From NCBI RefSeq assembly GCF_032118995.1, contig NC_092657.1, positions 16,226,181 through 16,290,180 of the forward strand: DNA of 64,000 bases, written 5' to 3'. A program made the translations under genes and the position numbers. Below the pieces are notes generated by a model that was not told the DNA's origin, made no database searches, and worked only from the letters and a program-made list of their open reading frames with translations. Of this stretch, positions 53,669 through 63,925 are shown piece after piece. The number at the start of each line of letters is the position of its first letter. Within the stretch, counting starts at the first letter, position 1. This DNA comes from Asterias amurensis (taxonomy: Eukaryota > Echinodermata > Asteroidea > Forcipulatida > Asteriidae).

Positions 53669-53752
53669 AGAGACTTGACTACAGTGTGAATCGAACCAAC
53701 GACCTCCGGATTAGTGTGTTGGCGCTCTACCAACTGAGCTATCTATCCCTAT
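53669..53752 (-). mobile_element. tRNA-derived SINE copy
   Basis: Minus strand: TAGCTCAGTTGGTAGAGCGC and GGTCGTTGGTTCGATTC, as in 27814-27886; the anticodon stem is unpaired, so not a functional tRNA. Confidence 0.65.
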
Positions 53753-54244
53753 TTTGGCGGTTTCCCTATTTAGTCAATATTTTTCTTTGGTAGTAAGAGT
53801 ATTTTGCTTATAGTAATCCAAATTTAAAGAGGCATGAAAACCTGGTTTAGAGGACCACTGCCAGTGAGATTTCTGGCCAAAACTTCAGCAAAACTTCACA
53901 GGTCTTACTTGTAAATGGAAGTATTAAAAAAAAAAACTAAAATAAATGTTAGTACTAAAGCAACATGAATCATACAAATCTACAAATTTGTTAAGAAATT
54001 GGCTGATAAATGGTAACACTTTCTTCCGGTTCTTCAACATTTTATGTTAGCTAATACCTGGCCAAATTCAATTAGGTCTGCTTTAAACACAATAAGCTTA
54101 GCACAATAAATTCATGCTTACCAGAACAGGGATACGAGCCAAAATACTTTGTCACATGTACGATTGTAGGAAGTAAGTTTAAGTTAATAAACTGAAGAAT
54201 TTGCATTGAGTCTCAGGGTGTCAAATTTGATGTAATTGTACAAG

Positions 54245-54432
54245 TAGACGATGTGACCTATGTTTACATTCAAACCGCCCTCTGTTAACAAAACACGGTA
54301 TTTTCGCCGGGCAAAAATACGCGTAGTCATAGTAATATTGCACACACTTTCTAGCTGGCTGCCAAAACACAAAGGTTTTGCCACGAATCGTGTTATGGTT
54401 TCTGAGTGACGTCAGAGGTCACATCGTCTATA
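54245..54432. mobile_element. Palindromic element, GACGATGTGACC family, uninterrupted copy
   Basis: Arms GTAGACGATGTGACCTATG and GAGGTCACATCGTCTATAG. Serves as the reference for the split copy at 29216-29558. Confidence 0.8.
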
Positions 54433-54439
54433 GGAAGGG

Positions 54440-54800
54440 CATTGAACTTGGGTGAGGTAATCTAATATTAGGGTGGAGCATTTTTACTATTGGACGGGGC
54501 CGTTGTAAGAACGGGTGGGGCACCAACATGACTAAGGTAAGGCGATTTATTAACAGGTTGGGGCAATGTCAGAAAAGATTATGTATTACAACGGGGAGGG
54601 GCGCTTATGGGAAAAGGATTGGCGTTGTAAGAACGGGTGAGGCAGCAATTGAACATGGCGGGGCAAGGTAATAACGGGGTGGGGCCATGTTACAAAATCG
54701 GGTCGGGCAATGTTACAACGGATGGAGCAATGTAAGAACGGGGTGGGGCAAGTATGAACGTGTTTGGACAATTTAAGGATGGGGTGGGGCAATGACTCTC
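54440..54800 (+). repeat. Degenerate G-rich minisatellite (GGGGTGGGGCAATG...)
   Basis: Variations on GGGGCAATGTAAGAACGGGG recur about every 25-35 bp. An inverted array with CCCACCCCATT units lies at 57165-57300, where the strand is C-rich. Confidence 0.7.
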
Positions 54801-54834
54801 CTCGGCCCTCAAACTCGTCCCTAGGACTAAAACT

Positions 54835-55385
54835 CGTTCCTCAAACTTGATCCACGAACTTGACCTCCTGACTTCCTCGACCCTCAGACGTGACCCTAAT
54901 ACTCGACCCTATGACTCCCCTCGACTCTCTACCTCGACCATCTGGTTAGTCCTTAATCCTCAGAATCGTCCCTCGAACTCAAACTCGTCCCTCAGAGTCA
55001 ACACTTTTGGACTCGACCCTCTGATTCCCCTCGATCCTCGAATCCGACCCTTAGACTCAGACTTGATCCAGGGTCTCGACCCTCTGACTCACATTGACCC
55101 TCAAACTCGACGACCCTCTAACTCGACCCTCGAGTCAGACTTGATCCAGGGTATCGACTCTCTAACTCCCACTCGACCCTCAGACTTGACCTTTAGACAT
55201 GGACTCGACCCAGGGACTCGATCCTCTGATTCCCATTGACCCTCAAACTCGACTCTCGGACTCAACCCACAAACTCAACCCTCGACCCTCTAACTCGACC
55301 CTCGAGTCAGACTTGATCCAGGAACTCGACCCTCTGACTCCCATTGACCCCAGATACGCCCGCGGACTCGGACTTTTCCCTTGGA
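54835..55385 (+). repeat. Degenerate minisatellite of CTCGACCCTC units
   Basis: Units such as ACTCGACCCTC, TGACTCCCATTGACCC and GAGTCAGACTTGATCCAG recur throughout. The two long plus-strand frames (54847-55239, 55199-55516) simply translate these units (SDLIQGLDPL-type peptides) and are not called as genes. Confidence 0.85.
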
Positions 55386-55411
55386 CTCATATGATGTCCG
55401 TCTGTATTTTG

Positions 55412-55550
55412 TTAGTCTTGGTGCAAGACGTTTCTCGTTTTCCTTTCACGCACACCGCGGCCAATTCACCAACAGCGCCCGCACCGACTCAACCCGCACC
55501 GACTCACCTGACTTAGTCCACTCACGAGAAACGTCTTGCACCCAGACTAG
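55412..55550. mobile_element. Palindromic element, GTGCAAGACG family
   Basis: Arms TAGTCTTGGTGCAAGACGTT and AACGTCTTGCACCCAGACTA. Same family as 555-664. Confidence 0.75.
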
Positions 55551-55602
55551 TATTTTGTTTACTCTGCTGTGATTTTTTGTTTCCGAATTGTGTTGTTCCT
55601 AT

Positions 55603-56195
55603 TTAACAAGAGTTAAGTAGCAAAAAACAAACAAATAAAACAAGTCTGGCTGGTTGATTCAGTGACCCATATCCTGGAAACCCAAACAACCTGGCTTGTT
55701 TATGTATCTTATGAAAAATATCGATCCTGACTGCCTGATGAACGTTTTTGGTACTTTGTAAATCAGAGACCAAGGGAGAGCGACGGCACATGTTTAAAGG
55801 AACATTACATAATTGGTTTTTGCTAACAAAACAGTGGCAGTGTAAGGACTTTATGTAATCCACACATAAACTGACAAACCTGTAGAAGTTTGAGATCGGT
55901 CGGCCATCTGGGTCACGAGAGAATAGTGAAAACCGAATACAAATTTTGCATTGCATCGATGCCAAAATAAAAATGAATAAGACTCCAAACGCGAAGTAAG
56001 ACTATCTATTTCTCATCCAAATATTATGACATTTCAGACAGAAATATTTCAAGAGATGTTTTCTACTATCATCATCATTGGACCGAGTAAGTTTTATGTC
56101 AATATGTGATCTTCACGATTTTTGTTTCTTACCAATTCTGTAATGTCATGATCATTATGGAAAATAAAGTATAGTAAAGTATTTGGGCACTTCTT
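55603..56195. other. Repeat-derived or unannotated stretch
   Basis: A minus-strand frame of 120 codons (55603-55965) overlaps TTAAAGGAACATTACATAAT and GATCGGTCGGCCATCTGGGT, which read like another dispersed repeat, and has no protein signature. No gene called. Confidence 0.4.
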
Positions 56196-56411
56196 AGGGC
56201 CTTGTCACACGAGGCAACTTTTGCAGGCAACTTGGAGGCAACCAACTGCAGTGCATACTACATTACCACTTTGGTAGCAAACGGGCCATGTTTCAAACAT
56301 TGTCTTACGATCCACAAGAGAAATAGGTGAACATTCAAATGTGAATGCCTTTTCTTCATGGAGATTGCTTGGAACTGGTTGTCCGTAAATTGCCTCGTGT
56401 GACGTGGCCAT
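56195..56411. mobile_element. Palindromic element, CCTTGTCACACGAGGC family
   Basis: Left AGGGCCTTGTCACACGAGGC, right inverted TTGCCTCGTGTGACGTGGCC. A fragment is at 10597-10760. Confidence 0.7.
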
Positions 56412-56492
56412 TACAACAGTTAAAATAAACTTTCCAGTTCAACAAGTCAATTAATTATGTTTCGACACAACCGTTGGTAAAGAGTTTGAGTT

Positions 56493-56745
56493 TAAATTAC
56501 TTGCGTTATTTTCATGCTGCCTTTCTTGAAGGGAGTAATAGTTTTAGTCCTAGTCCCAACTCCAGTCGTCACTTTATTCACTGTCCATAATATTGTTAGT
56601 TACAAAACTTGCCGTATTTTCATGCTGCATTTCTTCGGGGAGTATTCAAACCTTTTCAGTGTATTCCCTCCCTCCTCAATGAGTTGTTGGTCACAAAACT
56701 TGCCTTACTTTCAGTGCTGCATTTCTTGAGGGAGTAGTAAAATGC
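56493..56745 (+). repeat. Three diverged copies of a short tandem unit
   Basis: AAACTTGCCGTATTTTCATG-like, CTGCATTTCTTGAGGGAGTA and GTCACAAAACTTGCC recur at about 56510, 56605 and 56695. Confidence 0.55.
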
Positions 56746-56769
56746 TTGCCAGCTGTGCCAAGTAATCTC

Positions 56770-57157
56770 TTAAAGGAACACGTTGCCTTGGATCGGACGA
56801 GTTGGTCAAAACAAAAGCGTTTGTAACCGTTTTTTATATAATGCATATGGTTGGAAAGACGTTTTAAAAGTAGAATACAATGATCCACACAAGTTTGCCT
56901 CGAAATTGCATGGTTTTCCTTCTACTGTGCGAACCAACACGGTCGGCCATTTATGGGAGTCAAAATTTTGACCCCCATAAATGGCCGACGTGTTAGTCGA
57001 CGAGGTAAAAGGAAAACCACGCAATTTTGAGGTATGTTTGTGTGGATCATTGTATTCTACTTTTACAACATCTTTCTACCCATGCATTTTATGAAAAACG
57101 GTTACAAACGCTTTTCAAAAACCAACTCGACCGATCCAAGGCAACGTGTTCCTTTAA
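56770..57157. mobile_element. TTAA palindromic element, full length
   Basis: TTAAAGGAACACGTTGCC to GGCAACGTGTTCCTTTAA, centre TCAAAATTTTGA at 56965. Arms about 190 bp. Confidence 0.85.
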
Positions 57158-57349
57158 TAGACGACAAGTCTATTTTTCCCACACCCCATTATTACATTGC
57201 TCAACCCCATTGTTATATTGCACCACCCCATTGTCTTGCCCCACCCCATTCATTGCATGTCCCAACCAATGATTTCATTGCCCCACCTCGTTCTTACATT
57301 GCATGCCTCGTACGACGACTCTCTGGTGCGATAAATAATTATAGCGCCC

Positions 57350-58323
57350 TCTGTTGATTAGTTGTGTCCAAGCGATGCTGTGTCAGTCAAGTTAAGTTTC
57401 ATCAGATTGAAGTATGACATGATTATGTTGTTTAATTGGGAAACTTAAGGATTGCATTTGCCAATAAGGATGATAATTCCATTTCCTTTCTGATTAGACA
57501 AAACATAATACAAAACAGTTAAATAAACACAAAATCATTGTCAGAAAATAACACACACACAACCACATTCTGAAGCTTCTGTCATTTATTTAACTTTTTT
57601 CCAATAACATTTCAAATAATTTTTCACAAGCCTTCCTCAAGTTTTCACTTAAAAAGAAAAGAAAATAAGTAACACAAAATTTGAAGATTCACTACAAATC
57701 CTTTGGACAAAACAATAATAAAATAATTGTAAACTCTTACATCCTGGTTGGTGTACATGGGCCGAGACCGGTTTAACAAAGAGCTAAGATTGATATAGTT
57801 GATTTATAAGCAAAGTGTGATGTCAAAATACAATTCATTATGGTAACACTGAAAATATGTTTTGTGATGCATTTTACAAGCCTCTCATTTTATGCATGAC
57901 ATCATAATTCATATCCAAAATTAGGCTATGGGCGCACGTTCCCCAACACTTGCAGTGGCTGCGCTCATCGCCTCGTTTTGGGTTAAAATTGTGACGTACC
58001 TCATAATGCATAAATATTAAGAGAGGCAAATTGCTTTATGAAATCGGCCCCTGATTCATTGGCACTGAAGTGTTCTGTGTCTGAATGCTCAAAACAAGCA
58101 TGATTTCTCTCTTGTGGGAAGTTCCAGTAGTCGGCACAAGTTTGCGGTACATCAAAACTGTCCATCCGTTTACCAGGCCAAACTTCATGGAGTTGCCTAT
58201 CACAAAAAGATGCTCATCTCACAACAAAATTATGCTTACTGTACCAGACTAATGTTACCAGCCAAACTACATGTACCTCAGTATGACTGTTATCGTGCTC
58301 ACTTTTGCTTAGAAGCATTGTTA
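57350..58323. other. Noncoding stretch, partly repeats
   Basis: A minus-strand AATAAA (plus TTTATT at 57584) could serve as a distal polyadenylation signal of the NDUFV3-like gene, but 2 kb of repeats lie between, so this is weak. 57750-58050 resembles a palindromic element (GACCGGTTTAACAAAGAGC ... TTTATGAAATCGGCCCC). Confidence 0.35.
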
Positions 58324-58553
58324 AGGGAGCATCTCAAAAGTCGGGCACATTCCTAGTGCAAAAGAACGTTCCTGCGGGCATAAGCCTGCGATCCAATGGA
58401 TCGCGGGTATATGCCCGCAGGATCGCAACATCATGACAAAGTATACGCGGAGCGTTCCAAAAGACCGGTCCTGTGGAACGGACAAAAGCGGCGGGGATAC
58501 TCTTGCGATCCAAAAAGAACGTTCCTACCGTTCCGACTTTTGAGACGCTCCCT
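58324..58553. mobile_element. Palindromic element nested in another element
   Basis: Ends GGGAGCATCTCAAAAGTCGG and inverted CCGACTTTTGAGACGCTCCC, flanked by TAA on both sides, with inner AGAACGTTCCT pairs and a GATCCAATGGATC core. It interrupts a CCCAATTTCATAGAGCTGC-family element whose right end is at 58575-58596. Confidence 0.7.
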
Positions 58554-58658
58554 AAGCAATATTTTCTGATTAAGCAGCTCTATGAAATTGGGCCCTGTGG
58601 CTGATTACACAAACAGCTAAGGTTAAATGCAAATCAATAGTTAGTTGCTGAGGTTAAG

Positions 58659-59015
58659 TTAAAGGAACACGTTGCCTTGGATCGGACGAGTTGGTCCATA
58701 AAATGCGTTTATAACCGGTTTTTTTAAAATTCATATGGTTGAGATGTTTTAAAAGTAGAATAAAATGATCCACACAAATTTGCCTCGAAACTGCAAGGTT
58801 TTCCTTTTGCTGTGGGAACTAAGTACACGGTCGGCCATTTATGGGAGTCAAAATTTTGACTCCCATAAATGGCTGACCGTGTTAATCGACGAGGTAAAAG
58901 GAAAACCGTGCAATTTCGAGGCATGTTTGTGTGGATCATTGTGTTCTACTTTTACACCATCTTTCTACCCATGTGCATTTTATAACAAAGGGTTACAAAC
59001 GCTTTTCAAAGACCA
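58659..59015. mobile_element. TTAA palindromic element, right end lost
   Basis: TTAAAGGAACACGTTGCC at the left, centre TCAAAATTTTGA at 58853. The right arm stops at TTTTCAAAGACCAA, where unrelated sequence begins. Confidence 0.8.
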
Positions 59016-59084
59016 AAGTGTGATGTCATGGTACAAATCACTATTGTAATACTGACAATTTATCTCATGATGAATTGTATTGGT

Positions 59085-59715
59085 TTGTGACATCGAGCCC
59101 TGGATTGTGGTTGTAAGTCTACAGAAATGTTCTCCTGCGCCACTTAGAGTGCACAACTTTTGAGATGCTCCATAATCCTGGCCAGTGGTTGCAATTTTCA
59201 AAACACTACCATTCTTATCGCAAGTGTCTATGGTTTGTTAAGGTATGGGTTGGGCTCATCTGGCCTACTGGACTGGGTTGGAAGCCTACAGGAATGTTCT
59301 CTTCCGCGTCTTGAGTGCTTGACTTTGGGATGCTGCATTACCCTGGCCAGGGGTTGCAGTTGAAGTGTCTATGGTTTTGCAGGTATGGGTTGGGCTCTGG
59401 TATGCTGGAGATTGTGGGAAGAAGCCTACGAAAATGTTTTTTTTTTTTCACCTATGAGTGCCTGACTTTTGAGATGCTCCATAACCCTGGCAAGTTTTTC
59501 AGGAATGGGTTGGGCTCTGCTGGTCTACTGTATTGTGGTTGGATGCCTGCAGGGATGTTCTTGTGCACCTACGAGTGCCTGACTTTGAATGGTTCCATAA
59601 ACCTGGCCAGTTAGTGGTTGTAGTTGGTTGGAGTGTCTATGGTCTCCCAGGTATTGGTTGAGCTACATGTACACAGTTTGAAGTATCTTATGGTTTTCCA
59701 GGTATTGGCTGAGCT
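59085..59715 (+). repeat. Tandem array that runs into the last codons of the NDUFV3-like gene
   Basis: GGTATGGGTTGGGCT-like strings start at 59242, 59392, 59512 (GGAATGGG), 59650 and 59701 (GGTATTGGCTGAGCTATG). Between them TTGTGGTTGGAAGCCTGCAG, AATGTTCT, GAGTGCCTGACTTT and CCATAACCCTGGCCAG recur. The last unit lies inside the coding exon (59688-59830). Confidence 0.75.
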
Positions 59716-62700
59716 ATGCGGTATTTTGCCATGTCAGATTCTACATTGTAGAACAGCAGGTCATCGTACTCTGGCACCTCATAGGTATACGGTTCAATGG
59801 GACTCGTTGGCTTAGGAACTTTGGCAGCCGCTGCAAAGAAAGCAATGACATAAAGGAAATTCTCAGATGTAATCAACATTCCTGGAATGTTAATTACATC
59901 TGAGATGTTCAGTGTCAAATCAAAACTTCTAGGGTCAAGTTGATATGCACTGTATGCCCGAAATTGCACGGTTTCCTTACAAACTGTATACATTGCAAAC
60001 TAACATGTCACGCCAAGTTGTGGAGTTAATTTGTTTTACTCCACAAAGGGTAGACCGTGCTGGTTTGCACAGTAAAAAAAACAAAAAAAAAACATAGGCC
60101 CCCTATATAATTATTAGGCATATTTTGAGTGGATCATTTTATTCTCCCTCAAAACATTTTTGTAATCATAAACGCATATTATAACAAATGGGTTATAAAC
60201 AAATTTTGTAGACGAATTCGTCTGATCCAAGGCAACGTGTCCCTTTAATATCAGCTTAAAGCACTTGTCACATGAACATTTTTATTGTCATAAATTTCTG
60301 AAGTTACTACCCCGGTAATCTACATTCATAAATACCTCGGACAGTTTCGCTATTCCTATGATTTGGTGGAGAGCGCGTCACATGGGTGTGTATAAACCTT
60401 TGTTTATGACCAGTAAAAAGTGTTGAAACGTGGGCGTGACACGTGAGCTTGCACCTGTGCTAATAAGACAGTTTCTTCATTCCTATTGGTCGAGAGCAAC
60501 GGCTGAAACAGTTGTGCCACATCACTCGATACGCGCGACGCGCACAGCATTCCCTTATAAGGAGTTGCTGGAGGGGTGTTGTGTTGAAAGGAATCATTGA
60601 ACAATTATAATTTTTGCATTTATTTTACTTTTTGACCAAAAGTGTTGATGTTTTGAGCGGAAAGGTATATGAATGGGAATCTAAGTGTGTTGAATCGGCT
60701 TTCAACTAGTGGTTTAAACCGGCCGAGGCCTGGTTCTTGTTAATTTACCACAACTTTCTCTCGGTTAAATTATCAAGAACCAGGCCTCGTTGGGAATAAA
60801 CCACAAGTTGAAAACCTCTTCACCACACATTGATTCCCTTATTTATGTACATGAAATTTGAACCAACTTTTAATTGAGACTAGAAAGTCAAATTTGAAAT
60901 CACTTCTCACCTTCCTTTTTCGTCTTTGTCTCTATTTTTGATTCAACCGTCCCCGAGGTTTTTGAAGAGCTGGTAAACCTTGGCAATTGCCTCAAACACA
61001 GCTGGGCCTGAAAACAAATAAGTTAAGGTGTCCTGTATTAAAACATTGAATTCTAAAGCATTATCTTTTAATTTTCATTGTGCATAATTATGTTAGCATA
61101 CTCACACAGTAAAAATCTAGTAGTTCAGCCAAATTGAAAATGTAGGGCCTATAGTGATACAAATTAGTTCGTGTCGTGGACTCACACAGAATCCCTTGCG
61201 AACAACAGTTCCCCGAAGGAGCCAAAATGGAGCATTTTGAATGGGAAAGGAACAGCAAATTTCTTATTTATGGTCTAAAAATACACAACACAAAAACAAG
61301 TGACGTGTTGCACAGACAGAGGCAATAAACAATTTGAGATCTACATTTTGATCTACACCTTGGCATGCTTGGTTGGTACTCCTAACTAGAACTACACGTA
61401 TGAGGTTGGTTCCGCTATCGTCTCCACGAGCTTACGAAGGAACAAACTTTGTAGTTCTAGAGTAGTAGTCAGTAGGTTGGTGGCTGGCTACTTTTTTGTA
61501 GTGGACCGCGCTTCCGACTAGGTGCGTAAAAGGATTTGGGTACTTTTTGTAACACAAAACACAATGTCCACATAGTTTACATTAAACTTACACCGTTTGA
61601 AGATAATGATGGTAGAAAGCATACCCAAAAATATTAGTTGCTGAGGTCCTTTAGTTTTTGAGAAATGAGAAAAGTAAAGTAATGAAAATACGTTTTTACA
61701 TGCTCATAATATGATCACTGAGTTATTTCATGACATTGTTTTACTCATTTCTCAAAAACTAAAGCATCTCATCAAGTAATATTTTCAGGGAAGCTTTCTA
61801 CTAAATAGTACTGTACTACATGTATCATTAACTTCAAACTGTGCAAGTTCAGTGTAAATCTGATTATCTGTGGACATTGTGTTATTTAGTTGCGATAACA
61901 TAAACCGTCCTCCCCACGGCCGCCAGGCCGGACGGTTACGAGATTGTTTCGAGGGGAAACGGTTGATCTGGTCCAACACGTACAATTTTGACAGCTAGTC
62001 ACCAGATTTGCCCCATTTTTACCACTTTCAAAAATCATGACACAAATTCTTAGAGTACGAACTTAATCCGCAATGTCTAATTCAGCCTGCCATAATACTC
62101 AAAACAAAAACACCATTGAGGGAATACTTCCCGACCCGCACCCCCCCCCCCCCTTATTACTTTTAAAAGTACATTGGATGTTGGGCGCGATCGGTCAATC
62201 TGCGCGATCGGTTGATCGCGCTGCGCTGTCGACCGATCGCGCTGCGCTATTGATATATCTATTGGTCGCGCAGCAATCGGTCGATCGCGCAGCTATCGGT
62301 CGATCGCGCAAACCCATTCCTGCGCGATCCGCTGATAACGGGAAAAAAATAGTCGTAGCGCAATCGGTCAATCGCGCAAAGATGTCATTGCGCGATCGAC
62401 CGATTGTTGCGCGATCGATCGATTGTTGCGCGATCGACCGATTGCTGCGCGACCAATTGATCTTAATTATTTGATTGTTCAATAGCGCAGCGCGATCGGT
62501 TGATAACCGATCGCGCAGATTGACCGATCGCGCCCAACATATATATAGATTGATACAAAAAGAGGCAGTTCTTGGCCCATATTAACCAAGGCCAAGGGGT
62601 TTTACCAAGGCCAAGGCCAGGGGATAATAGAGTCCACGGCTTCCGTAGACTTTGTAGTTCCAGACCTACATGCAGCAAACTCATTTACAGAAAATGAACG

Positions 62701-62761
62701 CCCAAATTACCTGGTGAAATCTTGACAACTGCCAGACGACATTCTTCATGGAGCCTGCCAT
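59688..62761 (-). CDS. NDUFV3: NDUFV3-like mitochondrial complex I subunit, three exons
   Basis: Minus-strand coding exons: 62711-62761 (ATG to CAG|GTAAT), 60911-61007 and 59688-59830 (stop TAA). Phases 0 and 1 are consistent; 96 residues. Exon 1, MAGSMKNVVWQLSRFHQ, and the start of exon 2, CLRQLPRF, form a basic, amphipathic mitochondrial presequence. A lysine-rich linker (ESKIETKTKKE) leads to KVPKPTSPIEPY, YEVPEYDDLLFYN and ESDMAKYRIAQPIPG. The last block resembles the conserved C-terminus of NDUFV3, the small flavoprotein-module subunit of NADH dehydrogenase, and the total length fits the short (10 kDa) form. Recognition rests on pattern and memory. The introns hold a GATCG-rich palindrome and other repeats. 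Confidence 0.72.
59957..60248. mobile_element. TTAA palindromic element, old copy lacking its left end
   Basis: Right end GATCCAAGGCAACGTGTCCC then TTTAA; central GTAGACCGTGCTGGTT and GAGTGGATCATTTTATTCTC blocks. Lies in the second intron of the NDUFV3-like gene. Confidence 0.6.
60690..60830. mobile_element. Fold-back around GAGGCCTGGTTCTTG
   Basis: GGCCGAGGCCTGGTTCTTG and CAAGAACCAGGCCTCG face each other with ATTTA / TAAAT inside, and outer CAACTAGTGGTTTA / AAACCACAAGTTG. Confidence 0.65.
61538..61895. mobile_element. Palindromic element, GGGTACTTT family
   Basis: Starts GGATTTGGGTACTTTTTGTA; opposed AGTTTTTGAGAAATGAG and CATTTCTCAAAAACTA; ends GTGGACATTGTGTTATT. Same family as 2933-3200. 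Confidence 0.6.
62179..62539. mobile_element. 361-bp palindrome built of GATCG-rich units
   Basis: Perfect 36-bp terminal inverted repeats beginning ATGTTGGGCGCGATCGGTCA. Inside, CGATCGCGCA, GGTCGATCGCGCA and CAATCGATCGATCGCGC variants recur about a dozen times in both orientations. Lies in the first intron of the NDUFV3-like gene. Confidence 0.85.
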
Positions 62762-62809
62762 TTTGATTGAATTGTCAACTGAGGGCGCCCTTCTAATCAG
62801 AAATTCAAG
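62762..62809. promoter_or_regulatory. 48-bp divergent promoter region between two start codons
   Basis: Only 48 bp separate the minus-strand ATG of the NDUFV3-like gene from the plus-strand ATG at 62810. There is no TATA box. The core has GAGGGCGCCC. Both 5'UTRs must be very short or overlap the partner gene. The plus start CAAGATGGCGCT matches most of the TISU consensus (SAASATGGCGGC); the minus start CAAAATGGCAGG is close to it. Confidence 0.65.
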
Positions 62810-62847
62810 ATGGCGCTGTCCGCGAAGGAACTTGCGAGTCTTTTGAA
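62810..62847 (+). CDS. First coding exon of an unidentified divergent gene
   Basis: ATG in a strong context (AAG before, G after), MALSAKELASLL plus two bases, then the consensus donor GTGAGT at 62848. Remaining exons lie to the right; an AG at 63976 precedes a frame that could be an exon, but two alternative AGs give different results and one has an early stop. Function not recognisable from 12 residues; pairing with a complex I subunit suggests a housekeeping gene. Confidence 0.55.
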
Positions 62848-63063
62848 GTGAGTTTATTGCGTAGTTTTTATTGTATTTCGTGTTCACATTACAGTTAATT
62901 GGTGATGGTTTTAAGAAATAGAGCAACACGTTGTTCGAATGGGCTTGAATTTAGTGTCAGGCCAGCGGTTTATCTCCCTTAATTTAGGTCAAATTATATT
63001 CGTAAAGTTGCAATTGTTGGACCATGTAGTACATGACTAGCCCCTTTTATACAGGTTTAGTTA

Positions 63064-63219
63064 GGGTGCGTTCGTTTAGCTTCACTGGGTCAACCCCGGT
63101 GTGAGGCGGTTTTTTTTTCCAGGACAAACGTGGGTATTTATCTTCACACGTTTGTCCTGGAAAAAAAAAAAACACGCCACACACGGGGGTCGACCCAGGG
63201 GAGCTAAACGAACGCACCC
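63064..63219. mobile_element. Palindromic element, GTGCGTTCG family
   Basis: Arms GGTGCGTTCGTTTAGCTTC and GAGCTAAACGAACGCACC; inner TCCAGGACAAACGTGGG / CACGTTTGTCCTGGA. Closest to the copy nested at 29330-29482. Confidence 0.85.
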
Positions 63220-63544
63220 ACAATAAATCGGTCGAATCCACTCTCTCTGGGATCCTTGGCCCCAGCACGTCTGATAATGATATCAAAATCTTTCGCTTCC
63301 TTGAAAAAGTATCTGCAACGATCTGCAACATAACAGGCAACTTACTGATCTAATGCTTCAGAAGTTGCAGATACGTAGCCCCACACTTGGAATTGTTCAA
63401 ATTTTTGAAATTGGTATCACAGGTTTTGAGTAAAAATCAAATAAATTAATTGGGTCGCACTAAATACCGACAACTCACGACAACTCACGACAACAATTTT
63501 TAAATGCACTTTAACACTTTATTTTTTTTCTGAACCGAAAAGGT

Positions 63545-63925
63545 CCAATGGCTTTAAAGCCATTGGACCCTCTCGGTACAGAAAAAACAAAAAAAGTTCA
63601 CAGATTTACAAATCATTTACAGGGCCTACAGAAGGTAATGGTGAAAGACTCCTCTTGAAATATTAGTTCATGAAATGCTTTACTTTTTGAGAAAACAATA
63701 AAACAATATAAATTCTCGTTAGCGAGAATTACGGATTTATTTTAAACACATGTCATGACACGGCGAAACGCGCGGAAACAAGAGTGGGTTTTCCCGTTAT
63801 TTTCTCCCGACTCCGATGACCGATTGAGCCTAAATTTTCACAGGTTTGTTGTTTTAAATATAAGTTGTGATACACGAAGTGTGGGACTTTGACAATACTG
63901 TTTACCGAAAGTGTATAATGGCTTT
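63545..63925. mobile_element. Palindromic element, CATTGGACCCTTTCGGTA family
   Basis: Starts CCAATGGCTTTAAAGCCATTGGACC; contains TTCTCGTTAGCGAGAATTAC, ACACATGTCATGACACGGCG and TTATTTTCTCCCGACTCCGA. Same order as 15278-15640. Confidence 0.75.

Noticed and set aside
54847..55516. Long plus-strand open frames of 130 and 105 codons
   Set aside because: They translate the CTCGACCCTC minisatellite and a MITE; composition follows the DNA repeat, with no signal, domain or splice context.
62073..62482. 133- and 95-codon frames over 62073-62482
   Set aside because: They arise from the GATCG palindrome, which lacks stops in several frames; opposite frames give the same arginine/serine pattern.
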